A DNA stretch of 64,000 nt from Flammeovirga yaeyamensis (GCF_018736045.1 NZ_CP076133.1:620001-684000); one strand, 5' to 3'. Shown: positions 48,502 to 58,448, numbered from the stretch's first letter. Notes: generated from the letters alone by a model not told the origin. Numbers and translations: made by a program.

Positions 48502-49053
48502 ATGGCACGACCAACAACAAAAATTGAATTAATAGAAACAGCAGCAGCAAAATTCGATAAACTTTGGGAGATAATAGATGCGATTCCTCAAGAAATTATG
48601 GAAGTACCTTTTGATTTTTCTAATGACCCTAAGAAAAAAGAAGCCCATTGGACACGCGATAAAAACCTTAGAGATGTATTGGTGCACTTGTTCGAGTGGC
48701 ATGAATTACTATTAAATTGGATCAATTCGAATACCGAAGGGGAGGAGATGCCTTTCTTGCCGCACCCATATAATTGGAAAACTTACGGAGAGTTAAATCA
48801 GGAATTTTGGTGTAGACATCAAGAGACAAAATTAGAAAGTGCCAAAGAAATGCTTAAATTGAGTCATAATGCTGTAATGGAATTGATAGAGGAATTTACA
48901 GATAAACAGTTGTTTACAAAAAAATATTTCGATTGGACAGGCACTACGACTCTTGGAAGCTATTGTGTATCGGCTACTTCAAGTCATTATGATTGGGCAA
49001 TTAAAAAACTGAGAGCACATAAAAAGAATGTGATGATCGAAATGCATGCATAA
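48502..49053 (+). CDS. ClbS/DfsB-family four-helix bundle protein
   Basis: 183 aa, DinB-like fold. Typical: MARPTTKIELIETAAAKFDK, LVHLFEWHELLLNWI and SHYDWAIKKLRAHKK. ClbS protects E. coli from colibactin; many homologues have unknown targets. It directly precedes a uracil-DNA glycosylase family gene, so a DNA- or toxin-protection role is plausible but inferred. Confidence 0.88.
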   Translation: MARPTTKIELIETAAAKFDKLWEIIDAIPQEIMEVPFDFSNDPKKKEAHWTRDKNLRDVLVHLFEWHELLLNWINSNTEGEEMPFLPHPYNWKTYGELNQEFWCRHQETKLESAKEMLKLSHNAVMELIEEFTDKQLFTKKYFDWTGTTTLGSYCVSATSSHYDWAIKKLRAHKKNVMIEMHA

Positions 49054-49061
49054 ATATCACT

Positions 49062-49634
49062 TTGAAAAAACTCTTAGAAGACATCTCTAAATGTACATTG
49101 TGTGAGCCTCATTTGGATCTTGGGGCTCGTCCCGTAGTGGAAGCAAGTGCAACAAGTAAAATAGTAATTATTGGTCAGGCACCAGGGACAAAAGTTCACA
49201 AAAGTGGTGTGCCTTGGGACGATCAAAGTGGGGAGAACCTAAGAAATTGGATGGACATTGACGCTGACACATTTTATGATGTCAGTAAAATTGCCATTAT
49301 TCCCATGGGATTTTGTTATCCGGGGAAAGCCAAAACAGGAGATAAGCCCCCTAGAAAAGAATGTGCTCCAAAATGGCATCAATTACTCTTAGATAATATG
49401 AAGGAAGTCAAATTGACTTTACTTATCGGCAAGTATGCACAAGATTATTACCTTCAGAATAAAACAAAGAAAACCCTCACCGAAACGGTAAAACAGTTTC
49501 ATGAATATTTACCCCATCACTTTGTTTTACCTCATCCATCGCCAAGAAATAATATTTGGCAAGCGAAGAATCCGTGGTTTAAAAGTGATGTTTTGCCAGC
49601 ATTAAAAAGTGAAGTTCAAAGAATATTACTATAA
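49062..49634 (+). CDS. Uracil-DNA glycosylase family protein
   Basis: 190 aa. The UDG-like fold shows IVIIGQAPGTKVHKSGVPWD (active-site loop), MGFCYPGKAKTGDKPPRKEC and VLPHPSPRNN (the HPSPRN motif). An N-terminal CTLCEP pair of Cys resembles family 4/5 enzymes but is not a full iron-sulfur set. The start is TTG at 49062, 8 nt after the ClbS-like gene; the next ATG would remove the active-site loop. Confidence 0.88.
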   Translation: MKKLLEDISKCTLCEPHLDLGARPVVEASATSKIVIIGQAPGTKVHKSGVPWDDQSGENLRNWMDIDADTFYDVSKIAIIPMGFCYPGKAKTGDKPPRKECAPKWHQLLLDNMKEVKLTLLIGKYAQDYYLQNKTKKTLTETVKQFHEYLPHHFVLPHPSPRNNIWQAKNPWFKSDVLPALKSEVQRILL

Positions 49635-49650
49635 TTGATGATCATACAAA

Positions 49651-49698
49651 AAGAGTGTCAAATTCAACGTCAGCTAAAATTCAACACTCTTCATTTTT
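49651..49698. terminator. Possible long-loop terminator
   Basis: AAGAGTGT (49651-49658) pairs with ACACTCTT (49684-49691), loop 25 nt, followed by CATTTTT. It lies between converging genes. Confidence 0.5.
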
Positions 49699-49713
49699 AG
49701 AAAATACTATTTA

Positions 49714-50448
49714 TTACCAAGCCACTTCCTCTCCCAAATGCATAAACTTCCCATTAAAATCAGTTTCTTCTTTTAAAGAAAGACTTACTGAGGTCTTGGC
49801 TCCATCTACAATTTCCATTGGGGCATTTTTCGTTCCCAAGTCAGTTTTTACCCAACCCGGATGTGCTGAGTTTACCTTCACATTTGTTCCTTTTAAAGAA
49901 GCTGCAAGGTGTACTGTAAAGGCATTTAAAGCTGCTTTTGAAGCATCATAAGCAAATGGTTTTACGGTATAATAAGGAGATTCCACATCGCTTTGTACCG
50001 TATTTGAACCCAAAATACTTGATAGGTTTACAATCCTGCCTGCATCACTCTTTTTCAAAAGAGGAAGTAACTCTTGAGTTAGTTTTACGATACTGAAAAA
50101 GTTGACATCAAATGTTTCAGCTAGAGTGGCAGATGAGATACTCTCAGATGTATTGGTTCCAAGAGGTTCATCAGGATGAATAATTCCTGCATTGTTGACA
50201 AGAATATCTAGTCGACCATATTGTGATGCAATGAAATCTTTCACACCTAAAATGTGATCCACATTGGTTGCTTCCAACTGAAGCAATTCGACATCCAATC
50301 CTTCACTTTTTAGTTGATTTACTGCTTCTTGTCCTTTGACTTTATCTCTCGATGCCATCAAAACTTTGATTCCTTTTGCTCCAAGTTGACGAGCTGTTTC
50401 GAATCCTAAACCTTTGTTTGCGCCTGTGATTAATGCTATTCTTTTCAT
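49714..50448 (-). CDS. Short-chain dehydrogenase/reductase
   Basis: 244 aa classical SDR. ALITGANKGLGFETARQLGA (NADP-binding), ILVNNAGI, GRIVNLSSILGS (catalytic Ser) and YTVKPFAYDASKAALNAFTV (Tyr...Lys). Resembles carbonyl-reductase-like SDRs. Read divergently from a LysR regulator 107 bp away, which probably controls it. Confidence 0.92.
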   Translation of the reverse strand: MKRIALITGANKGLGFETARQLGAKGIKVLMASRDKVKGQEAVNQLKSEGLDVELLQLEATNVDHILGVKDFIASQYGRLDILVNNAGIIHPDEPLGTNTSESISSATLAETFDVNFFSIVKLTQELLPLLKKSDAGRIVNLSSILGSNTVQSDVESPYYTVKPFAYDASKAALNAFTVHLAASLKGTNVKVNSAHPGWVKTDLGTKNAPMEIVDGAKTSVSLSLKEETDFNGKFMHLGEEVAW

Positions 50449-50555
50449 AGTATTTTTGATTTATGTTTGAATGATGATGATACAAATGTATTGGGCTTGT
50501 GATATAAAATGAAATAGTTTAATTTTGGTTATGATATAAAAATATTAATATCAGT

Positions 50556-51446
50556 ATGATTAATCTAGAATGGTACAGAACCTTTAAAGCGGTATATAAG
50601 CTTCATAGTTATTCGAAAGCAGCAGAAGAATTATTCCTTACTCAGCCTGCGGTAAGTAATCAAATGAATATGTTGGAGGCAGCTGTTGGACACAAATTAT
50701 TTACTCGAAAATCAAAAGGGGTAGAACCGACTGATCATGCAAAGTTTCTAAATAACCTCATCATAGAGTCCTTAGACACACTCGAAAAAGTGGAATCTAG
50801 TTATAGTAAGTCAGTAAAGAAAGAAGAAAGGGATTATACTTTTGGAATCAGTGAGAATCTTTATAAGTCATTTGTTTCTGATAAAATTCTCACCTCATTT
50901 AAATATCTTACTGTTCATTTTGAAAACGACAATAAGAAGCTTTTTGATTTAGTCAACCAACAGCAGGTGGATGCCGGAATAATTAGGGGAGACAATCCTA
51001 CTTTTGATGTCCTTACTCACAAAATTGCAAGTTCTAAATTGGTGATTGTTGGTCATCCTAAATTGGATCGTACTGAATTAGATCTGTTCATTAAGAACGA
51101 TGATGAATTGGGTATTCAAAATTGGTTAGAGCATCAGGTTTGGTTTTCTCATATGGCGGCCAACCCTTTTATCAAAAAGTTTTGGATGTATTGTTTTAAT
51201 AAACGTCGGCCAAAAATATTTACCAATTACATCATTCCAAACGAGTATTTTATGCTAGAGGAATTAACGAAAATTGAAGGAGTTGCAGTGGTATTAAAGG
51301 AAAATGCAAAATCGTATATCGAAGATCAATCACTTCAATTAATTTGGGAATCAGATAAATACCCTACAAGAGATTATTATCTGATTGCCCATAAGAAACA
51401 AGAGGAATTATTTGAGATGTTGAAACAATTATTCGGTAATGAATAA
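50556..51446 (+). CDS. LysR-family transcription regulator
   Basis: 296 aa. N-terminal winged HTH (SYSKAAEELFLTQPAVSNQM, LFTRKSKGVEPTDHA) and a substrate-binding domain (about 90-295). Divergent to the SDR gene, the classic LysR arrangement. The stop codon directly touches the end of the converging esterase gene. Confidence 0.94.
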   Translation: MINLEWYRTFKAVYKLHSYSKAAEELFLTQPAVSNQMNMLEAAVGHKLFTRKSKGVEPTDHAKFLNNLIIESLDTLEKVESSYSKSVKKEERDYTFGISENLYKSFVSDKILTSFKYLTVHFENDNKKLFDLVNQQQVDAGIIRGDNPTFDVLTHKIASSKLVIVGHPKLDRTELDLFIKNDDELGIQNWLEHQVWFSHMAANPFIKKFWMYCFNKRRPKIFTNYIIPNEYFMLEELTKIEGVAVVLKENAKSYIEDQSLQLIWESDKYPTRDYYLIAHKKQEELFEMLKQLFGNE

Positions 51447-52361
51447 TTACTTTAATTCACTCAACCATAACTCCGCCAAGCCTTTCCATTTTGGAGCATT
51501 TTTATTGGCAATTCCCATACCATAGCCATGACCACCTTCAGGGTACAAATGCATGTCTGCCATTACTTTATGTTTAACCAATGCCTGATAAAAACGAATG
51601 GAATTCTCTACAGGTACAGCTCCGTCATCTCCGGAATGAACAATAAAAGTAGTCGGTGTTTTATCATTTACTTGTAGTTCATTTGAGAACTGATCAACTA
51701 ACTTTTTATCTGGTGATTTTCCCAATAATTTATTTTTTGACCCTTCATGAGTTACCCCTTTTTGCATACTGATCACTGGATAAAGCAACATCAAAAAATT
51801 AGGTTGGAATGCTTCCTCATCCACCTTATCATTTGATGTATAATAAGCTTCTTGATGTGTAGCTAGAGTAGAGGCTAAATGTCCGCCAGCAGAAAAGCCC
51901 ATCACCCCAATTTTATCTTTATCAATATTAAATTCCTCAGCATGAGCGCGGATATAGCGCATGGCTCTTTGTGCATCTTGGATAGGAGCTTTATAAGAAG
52001 TTTTCACCGAAGCAGCTTGAGGCATTCTGTATTTTAAAACAAAAGCAGCAATCCCGTTACTGTTCAGCCATTGACCTACCTCTGTTCCTTCCCAATCGTA
52101 GGAAACACCGGCATATCCACCACCTGGCAAAATGAGCACAGCTTTTCCATTACTGCTTCTTTTGGATGGCAACATAATTTCCATCTCAGGTTTTTGAATA
52201 TTCATTGTAAAGTTGAAGTCCCTGTTTGGAGCAATGTACTCTTTGTCATCTGTAGCCGTATAATTTGGTATTTTGTCCTCTTCCCAAAGTGGAACTAGAT
52301 GTTGTGCACACAATTGACTTACTATTAAAAAATAGAAGGATAAAAAGGTAAGTAATTTCAT
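51447..52361 (-). CDS. Alpha/beta hydrolase, exported esterase
   Basis: 304 aa with signal peptide (FYFLIVSQLCAQ). ILPGGGYAGVSYDWEG forms the oxyanion region, GFSAGGHLAS carries the nucleophile Ser, HSGDDGAVPVE the acid Asp and EGGHGYGM the catalytic His. It belongs to the BD-FAE/acetyl-xylan-esterase-like group; the substrate may be acetylated sugars. Confidence 0.88.
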   Translation of the reverse strand: MKLLTFLSFYFLIVSQLCAQHLVPLWEEDKIPNYTATDDKEYIAPNRDFNFTMNIQKPEMEIMLPSKRSSNGKAVLILPGGGYAGVSYDWEGTEVGQWLNSNGIAAFVLKYRMPQAASVKTSYKAPIQDAQRAMRYIRAHAEEFNIDKDKIGVMGFSAGGHLASTLATHQEAYYTSNDKVDEEAFQPNFLMLLYPVISMQKGVTHEGSKNKLLGKSPDKKLVDQFSNELQVNDKTPTTFIVHSGDDGAVPVENSIRFYQALVKHKVMADMHLYPEGGHGYGMGIANKNAPKWKGLAELWLSELK

Positions 52362-52589
52362 TTCTTTTTTGTTTGTTAACTAGGTGATAAAGATAGGTAA
52401 GTTTCTATTTGAAATAGAATTTAAACATATAAATATCTTTTAAATCGTAATTGCAGAGTGAATTTTTAGTATCAGAAGTAATGGTCTAAAATCGTGTTTT
52501 GAAACATGAAACAATCACTTAATTTAGTTACATGTTCCAATAAACCTTTTATATTTAGACTGAAAAATAAACGGAGCAAACACCTCATT

Positions 52590-53165
52590 ATGAAAAAAAT
52601 TCTATTATTCTTACTGGCAATAATTTCTATTTCATGCAAAACAAATAATAATGTTGATGTAAACGACTACCCAATTGTGACTACAATACAAACAGTTGCA
52701 GAATATTATGATTTAAAAGTCGATCTCTCCGGTAAATATGAAACAACAAGCACAACTAGATATTTTGATGGATCCACAGAGTTAGCGTACACTTATGAGT
52801 TATTAGAAACAGAAGTATACGATCCTCTTTATTATTCGATCACCATAGAAAAAGAAGTATCAGAAAAAGATGCTAAGCAATTATTTTTAATGGGTAAAGG
52901 GGCCATTAATTTAATTGGTAAAGCCTACGAACAAGAATCAAAAGAAATTACAACCCTTGAATTACCCGGAGATGAATCATTTTATGCTTACCGAACAGTT
53001 GAAGGAGAAACCATAGGGATGTACTACATTATTCGTAAAGGTAAATGTGTTTACACCATGTTGATAAATGGGGTGTATACAAAAGACCATAGTTTGGTGA
53101 TTGATTTATTAAATCCGAAAATTGAAAACTTGGAGGAGTTTGAGTTGAAGAAGAGTGAGGGGTGA
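52590..53165 (+). CDS. Small lipoprotein, hypothetical
   Basis: 191 aa from ATG 52590; an earlier ATG at 52506 is in frame but would place 28 unlikely residues before the signal. Lipobox SISC (Cys16). The mature part alternates strands and helices (YPIVTTIQTVAEYYDLKVDL, YSITIEKEVSEKDAKQLFLM). No family recognised. Confidence 0.7.
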   Translation: MKKILLFLLAIISISCKTNNNVDVNDYPIVTTIQTVAEYYDLKVDLSGKYETTSTTRYFDGSTELAYTYELLETEVYDPLYYSITIEKEVSEKDAKQLFLMGKGAINLIGKAYEQESKEITTLELPGDESFYAYRTVEGETIGMYYIIRKGKCVYTMLINGVYTKDHSLVIDLLNPKIENLEEFELKKSEG

Positions 53166-53209
53166 TGGAATAATATTAAAATAGTATCAATCAAACAAAC
53201 AACTACAAA

Positions 53210-53680
53210 ATGGTATTTAAAGAACTAAAAGACCAATTATTAAATGATAAAATTTTAGCAAACTTAAGATCTACAGAAATTGGTGAAACTAAAAAATTCA
53301 AAAAATATAAGAACGACCATTCGCATACAGGTTGGGTAAAATGTAAAAGAATTGATAGTAATGATTATAGAATTTCATTTATAAATATTCGAAAGGATGC
53401 CAGTTTTTTATACCCTATCATACTTTTAAAGATTGAAAATCAAAATTCATTTAAGTTAACTCAATCGATCAATTTCAAAGCATTATTTTTATTTGGAATA
53501 GTTGGTTTAGTGTTTCTTGCTGTAATGAATAAATTCTTTTTTCCAGATGTTCAAGTCCAACGGTTTGAACCTTTTATACCTTTCATTTTTGGATTAGGAA
53601 TTCATTTTTTTGAATATATAGTCAATGTTATTTTTGGTCTTGAAAAAAGATTTAAGGAATACTTTTATCAAGTTGATTAA
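53210..53680 (+). CDS. Membrane protein, hypothetical
   Basis: 156 aa; a soluble N-terminal part (about 1-80) and two membrane segments near the end (ALFLFGIVGLVFLAVMN and FIPFIFGLGIHFFEYIVNVI). No family recognised. 44 nt after the lipoprotein gene, perhaps one transcript. Confidence 0.65.
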   Translation: MVFKELKDQLLNDKILANLRSTEIGETKKFKKYKNDHSHTGWVKCKRIDSNDYRISFINIRKDASFLYPIILLKIENQNSFKLTQSINFKALFLFGIVGLVFLAVMNKFFFPDVQVQRFEPFIPFIFGLGIHFFEYIVNVIFGLEKRFKEYFYQVD

Positions 53681-53699
53681 ATAACGGGAGGTTTGTGTT

Positions 53700-53911
53700 C
53701 GATGGGTTGAAACCCATCGTTAAGTAAATTATTTCAATTTATGTATTGTGATGAATTCTACTCTTCTAAAAAAATGAGTGTTTTCATATTCTAAAAAAGA
53801 GATTTAAATCTCTTTTTTTCAACCATCACAATTTTATATCAATGAAAGCTTTCTTTAGCTATTAAGTAATAAGTACGATCACTTTCCTCAACGAGGGGTT
53901 TCAACCCCTTG
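53700..53911. repeat. Family B palindromic repeat, full copy
   Basis: 212 bp. Left end CGATGGGTTGAAACCCATCG plus TTAAGTAAATTATTTCA, a central AGAGATTTAAATCTCT palindrome flanked by A and T runs (53794-53819), and a right end CGAGGGGTTTCAACCCCTTG. The two ends are imperfect inverted copies (GTTGAAACCC.TCGTTAAG). It fills the gene-free stretch 53681-54019. Confidence 0.85.
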
Positions 53912-54019
53912 AAGCACGTCCTATTAGCAAGATGATGAAATAAGCATTAAAGGTATCTATTCAATTTTTATCCCTATCTTCACACTATCAAAACAAAAAA
54001 AACTTCTACAGACTCTTCT

Positions 54020-54907
54020 ATGACACCAACTTCGAACAAACCAAAAAAGCGATTATTAATCATTACTATTATACTTACCATCGGCAGTTTGTCTTATCGA
54101 GCAATTTATTATGAAAATTTACAAACCACTTCCCTTTTATTTGTAGGTATCCCAACGCTGTTAACTTTGATGGTAATTAATTATGCAAGCACGCCTAAAA
54201 CAGTCTATGGCATGGCATTTAGGGTGATTACTCTTTTTTTATTAATGTCATCTATTTTGCTAGGAGAAGGAACATTATGTGTCATCATGGCTGCTCCTAT
54301 TTTTTATGGAGTGACATTTCTTACTGTACTTATCATTAATCTAATAAAGAAAAGGAGACAGAATAAACTGTATTCATTCGCTATTCTTCCTCTAATTATT
54401 TTATTGGCTCAGCCTTATCAGTATGTTAAGACTCCTAAAATTCATCAAATTCAAACATCAAAATTGATACAACATCATGTATCTATTTCAGATCTGAATG
54501 CTTCACCTGATTTTATGAAAGATTATCCATCAGTTTTCAAAATAGGTTTTCCAAAACCTGTAAGTATTGAAGGATATGGAATTGAGGTAGGTGATGAAAG
54601 AAAGATTCAGTTTTTATCCAGTACGAAAGGCATTGGTACTTTACATTTAATGATTGATAGTGTTTCCAACAGTAAAATATCTTTTGATGTTGTCTCTGAT
54701 GACACACATATTTCCCATTGGTTGAGTTGGAAAAATATAGAAGTAGAAATTAATGCTAAGGAAGAATTTACTGAAGTCATTTGGACATCGAATTACACTT
54801 GTGATCTAGGACCCAAGTGGTACTTTTCGCCCATTGAAGATTTTGTAGTTAATATAATGAATGAACATTTAATCCATTCTTATTTTGATGGAAATAGAAA
54901 TAATTAG
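54020..54907 (+). CDS. Membrane protein, hypothetical
   Basis: 295 aa with about four membrane segments in the first 145 residues (LLIITIILTIGSLSYRA, TTSLLFVGIPTLLTLMVINY, VITLFLLMSSILLGEGTLCV, IFYGVTFLTVLIINL) and a soluble C-terminal domain with SRPBCC-like strands. The last 23 nt overlap the next gene, indicating translational coupling. Confidence 0.75.
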   Translation: MTPTSNKPKKRLLIITIILTIGSLSYRAIYYENLQTTSLLFVGIPTLLTLMVINYASTPKTVYGMAFRVITLFLLMSSILLGEGTLCVIMAAPIFYGVTFLTVLIINLIKKRRQNKLYSFAILPLIILLAQPYQYVKTPKIHQIQTSKLIQHHVSISDLNASPDFMKDYPSVFKIGFPKPVSIEGYGIEVGDERKIQFLSSTKGIGTLHLMIDSVSNSKISFDVVSDDTHISHWLSWKNIEVEINAKEEFTEVIWTSNYTCDLGPKWYFSPIEDFVVNIMNEHLIHSYFDGNRNN

Positions 54908-56150
54908 ATCGTCCATTCTACTAGTCACTTTTATATTTTTAGGTGGGCTGATTTTAAAGAAAGACCAAAACAAAAAACGCAATTGGGCCATTTTTTACTC
55001 ACTGATTTACGTTGGTACGACTTTACCAATAGTCAATTATGTTTTTGTGGAATTGGGGCTATGGGAATTTTCTGAAAAGAATGATATAAAAATGCCTTAT
55101 GACCTTTATTTCCTCTGGACTATTATGTGGGGTGTTATTCCAGTATTTTTCTTGAAGAAACACGATTTTAAATTTCTATTCATCATCATATTATGGTTAG
55201 ATCTTTTGATGATGCCACAGTTAGAAAAGTTTGGTATCCTCACACTTTATGATAATTGGATTCTTGGTGAGATTGCATTGATATTGGCTGTCTTTATTCC
55301 TGCTTACCTGTGGAGCTATTTATATTATTATCAAAAAATGAATGGTATAAGAGCGGGTTTCCAAGTGATGATAATGATACTTTTATTATTCGTGGGTTTA
55401 CCTTATTTGCTATATTTTTATCAATTGATACCCCAACCTATATTTAGACGATCTTCCATTGAGTTTCAAGTGTTGCTCATTTTAGCATTTCCTGCTTTAT
55501 CAGCCACTCAAGGTTTAGTAAGGAAAGGTAAAGGCACGCCCTTTCCATATGACGCCACAAAGCGCTTGGTAAGAAATGGTGTATATGCCTACTGTCGTAA
55601 TCCCATTCAGTGGTCGCAAACAATGATCTTTTTTAGCTTAAGCTATTACCATCAAAGTTGGATATTCCTCATCGGTAGTATTATTTCTGTAGCTTATGTT
55701 TTTGGAGTGGCCGAATTTCAAGAACGAGAGGATATGGAGAATAGATTTGACCATGAATGGTCGGTTTATTTATCACAAGTACCCAATTGGTATTTTTTGT
55801 GGAAGCCAATAAACATCCCCAAAGGAACCATTTATTTCGATCGAAATTGTCAACAATGTTCTGCCATTGAAGCATGGTACCAGGAACAGAATACGATCAA
55901 TTTAGAAATAAAAGCTGCATCAGAATATGTGGGCACACCGCTAACAAAAGTAACTTACATAGATGGAAATGGAGAAGAAGAAAATGGGATCAATGCTATC
56001 GCTCAGGCTTTCGATCATATTCATTTAGGTTATGCTAGCTTGGGTTGGTTTATACATTTTTATCCAATTAGCTTTCTACTTCAATTAATCATTGATTCTA
56101 TGGTTTTTGATCGAGTGGAAGAATGTGAAATTAACAATAGAAAAACTTAA
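54885..56150 (+). CDS. ICMT/PEMT-like methyltransferase fused to a DCC (DUF393) thioredoxin-like domain
   Basis: 421 aa. Seven or eight membrane segments fill residues 10-200; then comes a block like isoprenylcysteine carboxyl methyltransferases (about 225-305: TKRLVRNGVYAYCRNPIQWS, EFQEREDMENRFDHEWSVYL). The C-terminal part (about 312-410) starts IYFDRNCQQCSAIEAWYQ with a CxxC pair (Cys322, Cys325) as in DCC-family thiol proteins. I have not seen this fusion described. Substrate unknown; it lies in a four-gene membrane-protein row. Confidence 0.72.
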   Translation: MMEIEIIRSSILLVTFIFLGGLILKKDQNKKRNWAIFYSLIYVGTTLPIVNYVFVELGLWEFSEKNDIKMPYDLYFLWTIMWGVIPVFFLKKHDFKFLFIIILWLDLLMMPQLEKFGILTLYDNWILGEIALILAVFIPAYLWSYLYYYQKMNGIRAGFQVMIMILLLFVGLPYLLYFYQLIPQPIFRRSSIEFQVLLILAFPALSATQGLVRKGKGTPFPYDATKRLVRNGVYAYCRNPIQWSQTMIFFSLSYYHQSWIFLIGSIISVAYVFGVAEFQEREDMENRFDHEWSVYLSQVPNWYFLWKPINIPKGTIYFDRNCQQCSAIEAWYQEQNTINLEIKAASEYVGTPLTKVTYIDGNGEEENGINAIAQAFDHIHLGYASLGWFIHFYPISFLLQLIIDSMVFDRVEECEINNRKT

Positions 56151-56160
56151 GAATGATATA

Positions 56161-56610
56161 ATGGCAAAGATTCCAAAATCTATTCTTCCCATCCTAGTAT
56201 TCTCCTTATCCACCCTATTATTCCCATTAGATTTAATAGGCATTAGATATCAATGCACAGGAACAGAAATATTCCCAGACTTCTACGCTTCTCCGTTTAT
56301 ATACAAGTCAACATCACTAGCTACTTCTATGGCTTATGATTATTACATTTTAGGACTTCTTGGGAATACACTTGTATGGGGTTTTTTTTTCTTTTCCATT
56401 CATCAACTAATTGTTCATTTCATTGGAAAAAGGAAAACACTGATTAAACTCTATAAATTGGTTTTGGCTTCCTTATATATATTCTTATTGATAGGGAATA
56501 TTTTAGAAATACAAGTATCCATACAACGTATTGAGTGGTCAATTGATATCGAAGAAGAGGCAAAGTTATGGGGGAATGTCTGTGAACCTCAATGGTTTTA
56601 TCAAAATTAA
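56161..56610 (+). CDS. Membrane protein, hypothetical
   Basis: 149 aa from ATG 56161; the frame extends upstream into the previous gene, but this Met precedes the first membrane segment (SILPILVFSLSTLLFPLDLI) and leaves a 10-nt gap. Three membrane segments. No family recognised; most likely co-transcribed with 54020 and 54885. Confidence 0.68.
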   Translation: MAKIPKSILPILVFSLSTLLFPLDLIGIRYQCTGTEIFPDFYASPFIYKSTSLATSMAYDYYILGLLGNTLVWGFFFFSIHQLIVHFIGKRKTLIKLYKLVLASLYIFLLIGNILEIQVSIQRIEWSIDIEEEAKLWGNVCEPQWFYQN

Positions 56611-56721
56611 ATTTCCCGCAATCTCATTTCTCAATTGATAAATCCAAGTAGTTTTATTAATTTTATATTACATTTTTTAATTCTGAAAACTAATATCAAA
56701 TTTCAAACAAACAATAGAGCT

Positions 56722-57263
56722 ATGCTTAAAAGAACAATTTTATCTATTCTCTTTTTATCTTCAATCTTTATTTTTAATTCTTGCAAAACCAATGATGAAA
56801 AAGAGCAGGAAGTAATCCTCAATCAATTTACTTATGATGGGAATACCTACTCATTAAGTAAGGGGTACTTATTTCCATATGATATGATCACTAATAATCT
56901 TTTTGATTTAGAGATTTACCTAGTTTCTGAAAATATCGTTTTCGATTCTAAAACTTCTGAATTTGATGGAAAAGGAGATGTAGTATTCTTTAATCTTGCA
57001 AGTTCAACACTATTAGAACTTGAAGATGGAGTCTATGAATTATCACTGCAAGAAAACCATTTTCAATATTAGGAGCAGCTGCTGGTTTGGATGTCAATAT
57101 TGAAGAAATGGAAGAACACGAAATCATATATGTCAAGAGTGGAACTTTAAAAGTATCACATGATGGTATAAGTACAGTTCTTGAATTTGATGTTATGACT
57201 TCTTCGAATAAAGTAATTAAAGGTTCATTCAGTGGGTTTTTAGATACGAACATTTTATTTTGA
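56722..57263 (+). pseudogene. Small lipoprotein gene with a one-base frameshift
   Basis: ATG 56722 gives a lipoprotein signal (IFNSC) and a beta-rich domain (NQFTYDGNTYSLSKGYLFPY). The frame ends at 57070, but another frame continues directly (ILGAAAGLDVNIEEMEEHEI, YVKSGTLKVSHDGISTVLEF) to TGA 57261. One missing T in the run TTTT near 57061 accounts for it (HFQY* would become HFSILGAA). The gene may be broken, or the base miscalled. Confidence 0.75.
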
Positions 57264-57303
57264 TTTTATTGGGATCATTTTTATTGATTATCAAAGAGTT
57301 CGC

Positions 57304-57514
57304 GATTGATGGGTTGAAACCCATCGTTAAGTATAATATTCCAATTCTAAGGTTGTGATAAATTCAACTTTTCTAAAAAAAATCTAATGTATATATAAAA
57401 AAGAGATTTAAATCTCTTTTTTTAACTATCGCAATGCTATAATCATGAAAGATTTCTTTACCTATTAAGAAATAAGTACAATCACTTTCCTTAACGAGGG
57501 GTTTCAACCCCTCG
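57304..57514. repeat. Family B palindromic repeat, full copy
   Basis: 211 bp, with the same layout as at 53700: GATGGGTTGAAACCCATC end, central GAGATTTAAATCTC palindrome (57398-57424), right end CGAGGGGTTTCAACCCCTCG. Just after it, AATCAAACG occurs three times near 57545. Confidence 0.85.
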
Positions 57515-57670
57515 AGTGATGAACTACTAGAAAAAAATCAAAATTTAATCAAACGAATCAAACGAATCAAACGGTTCGCGTGCGATGGATTTTTAACCCT
57601 CGAAGTACACATCAAAAAAAAGACCCAACAACCGTTGAGCCTCTTATTATATTTCATCTATACGTAAATC

Positions 57671-57925
57671 TTATCTTAAATGAGAATCACACATTTTCAT
57701 GCTTGGGTGAATCTCAATTTTTCCCTCGGTATTTACCACTACCTTGTTACGGTCTAAAATAAACTGTAAAGCTTCTTCTTTTGGTGTGGGAACACCAGAA
57801 CACGACATAAAACCAACATCATCACCCCATTTTTCTGCAATAGCTGTAACCAATGTTTCTGGTGTAAAAACTCCTTCGTTGTCCTGAACTAGGAAAATCA
57901 CTTCGTGTATATGTGTAGTGTTCAT
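57671..57925 (-). CDS. DUF2492/YecH-like probable metal-binding protein
   Basis: 84 aa. IHEVIFLVQDNEGVFTPETL, AIAEKWGDDVGFMSCSGVP and EIHPSMKMCDSH match the small family with conserved His/Cys residues (about His6, Cys42, His72, Cys78, His81). Role not established beyond proposed metal binding. Monocistronic. Confidence 0.8.
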   Translation of the reverse strand: MNTTHIHEVIFLVQDNEGVFTPETLVTAIAEKWGDDVGFMSCSGVPTPKEEALQFILDRNKVVVNTEGKIEIHPSMKMCDSHLR

Positions 57926-58448
57926 ATTCTATTTTTTTAATTGATTGATACTTCAAATATAATAAAAGACTAATTTATCTTTTATGCAATTAACATTTAT
58001 TAAAACCTTTTTTATTTCGTATAAACTCGTTATTAATATTAAAAAATGGTTCCTGGTATTTATTGAAGTTATAACAATATTGTATTGAACTACAGAGAGT
58101 TGTGTTTTATTGGGAAGGGGTACACAATGTAATCTAGAATGTATTATGAAATTCTTTGTTTTTGTTGTATTTCAACCCGTTGCAAAAAAAATAGTTGAGT
58201 TTAAATTTCTGTATTCATAAAATTTGACTACCAACTATAAAAATTCTAAATTGAAGTGTAAAAGGAACATTTAATTAAAACAAATCCGTATTTAATCGAC
58301 TTTTTTTGGTAATACTTTCTGGAAGATAAACGTAATTACAATACTCTCTATAATATGTGAAATGTAATAAGATAGGTTAACTACTATCACTTTTACTACT
58401 TTATAAACCAGCATATTTCACCAATTTTCACTAACCATTTTTTACAAC
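57926..58448. other. Gene-free stretch, 523 bp
   Basis: Very AT-rich intergenic DNA. I see no repeat family, hairpin terminator or coding frame of note. It must hold the promoters of the diverging genes 57671-57925 and 58449-59105; no clear TAnnTTTG box could be placed. Confidence 0.5.

Noticed and set aside
57545-57570. Short tandem AATCAAACG repeat as an origin or iteron
   Set aside because: Only three copies and no replication gene nearby; most likely simple repeat noise.
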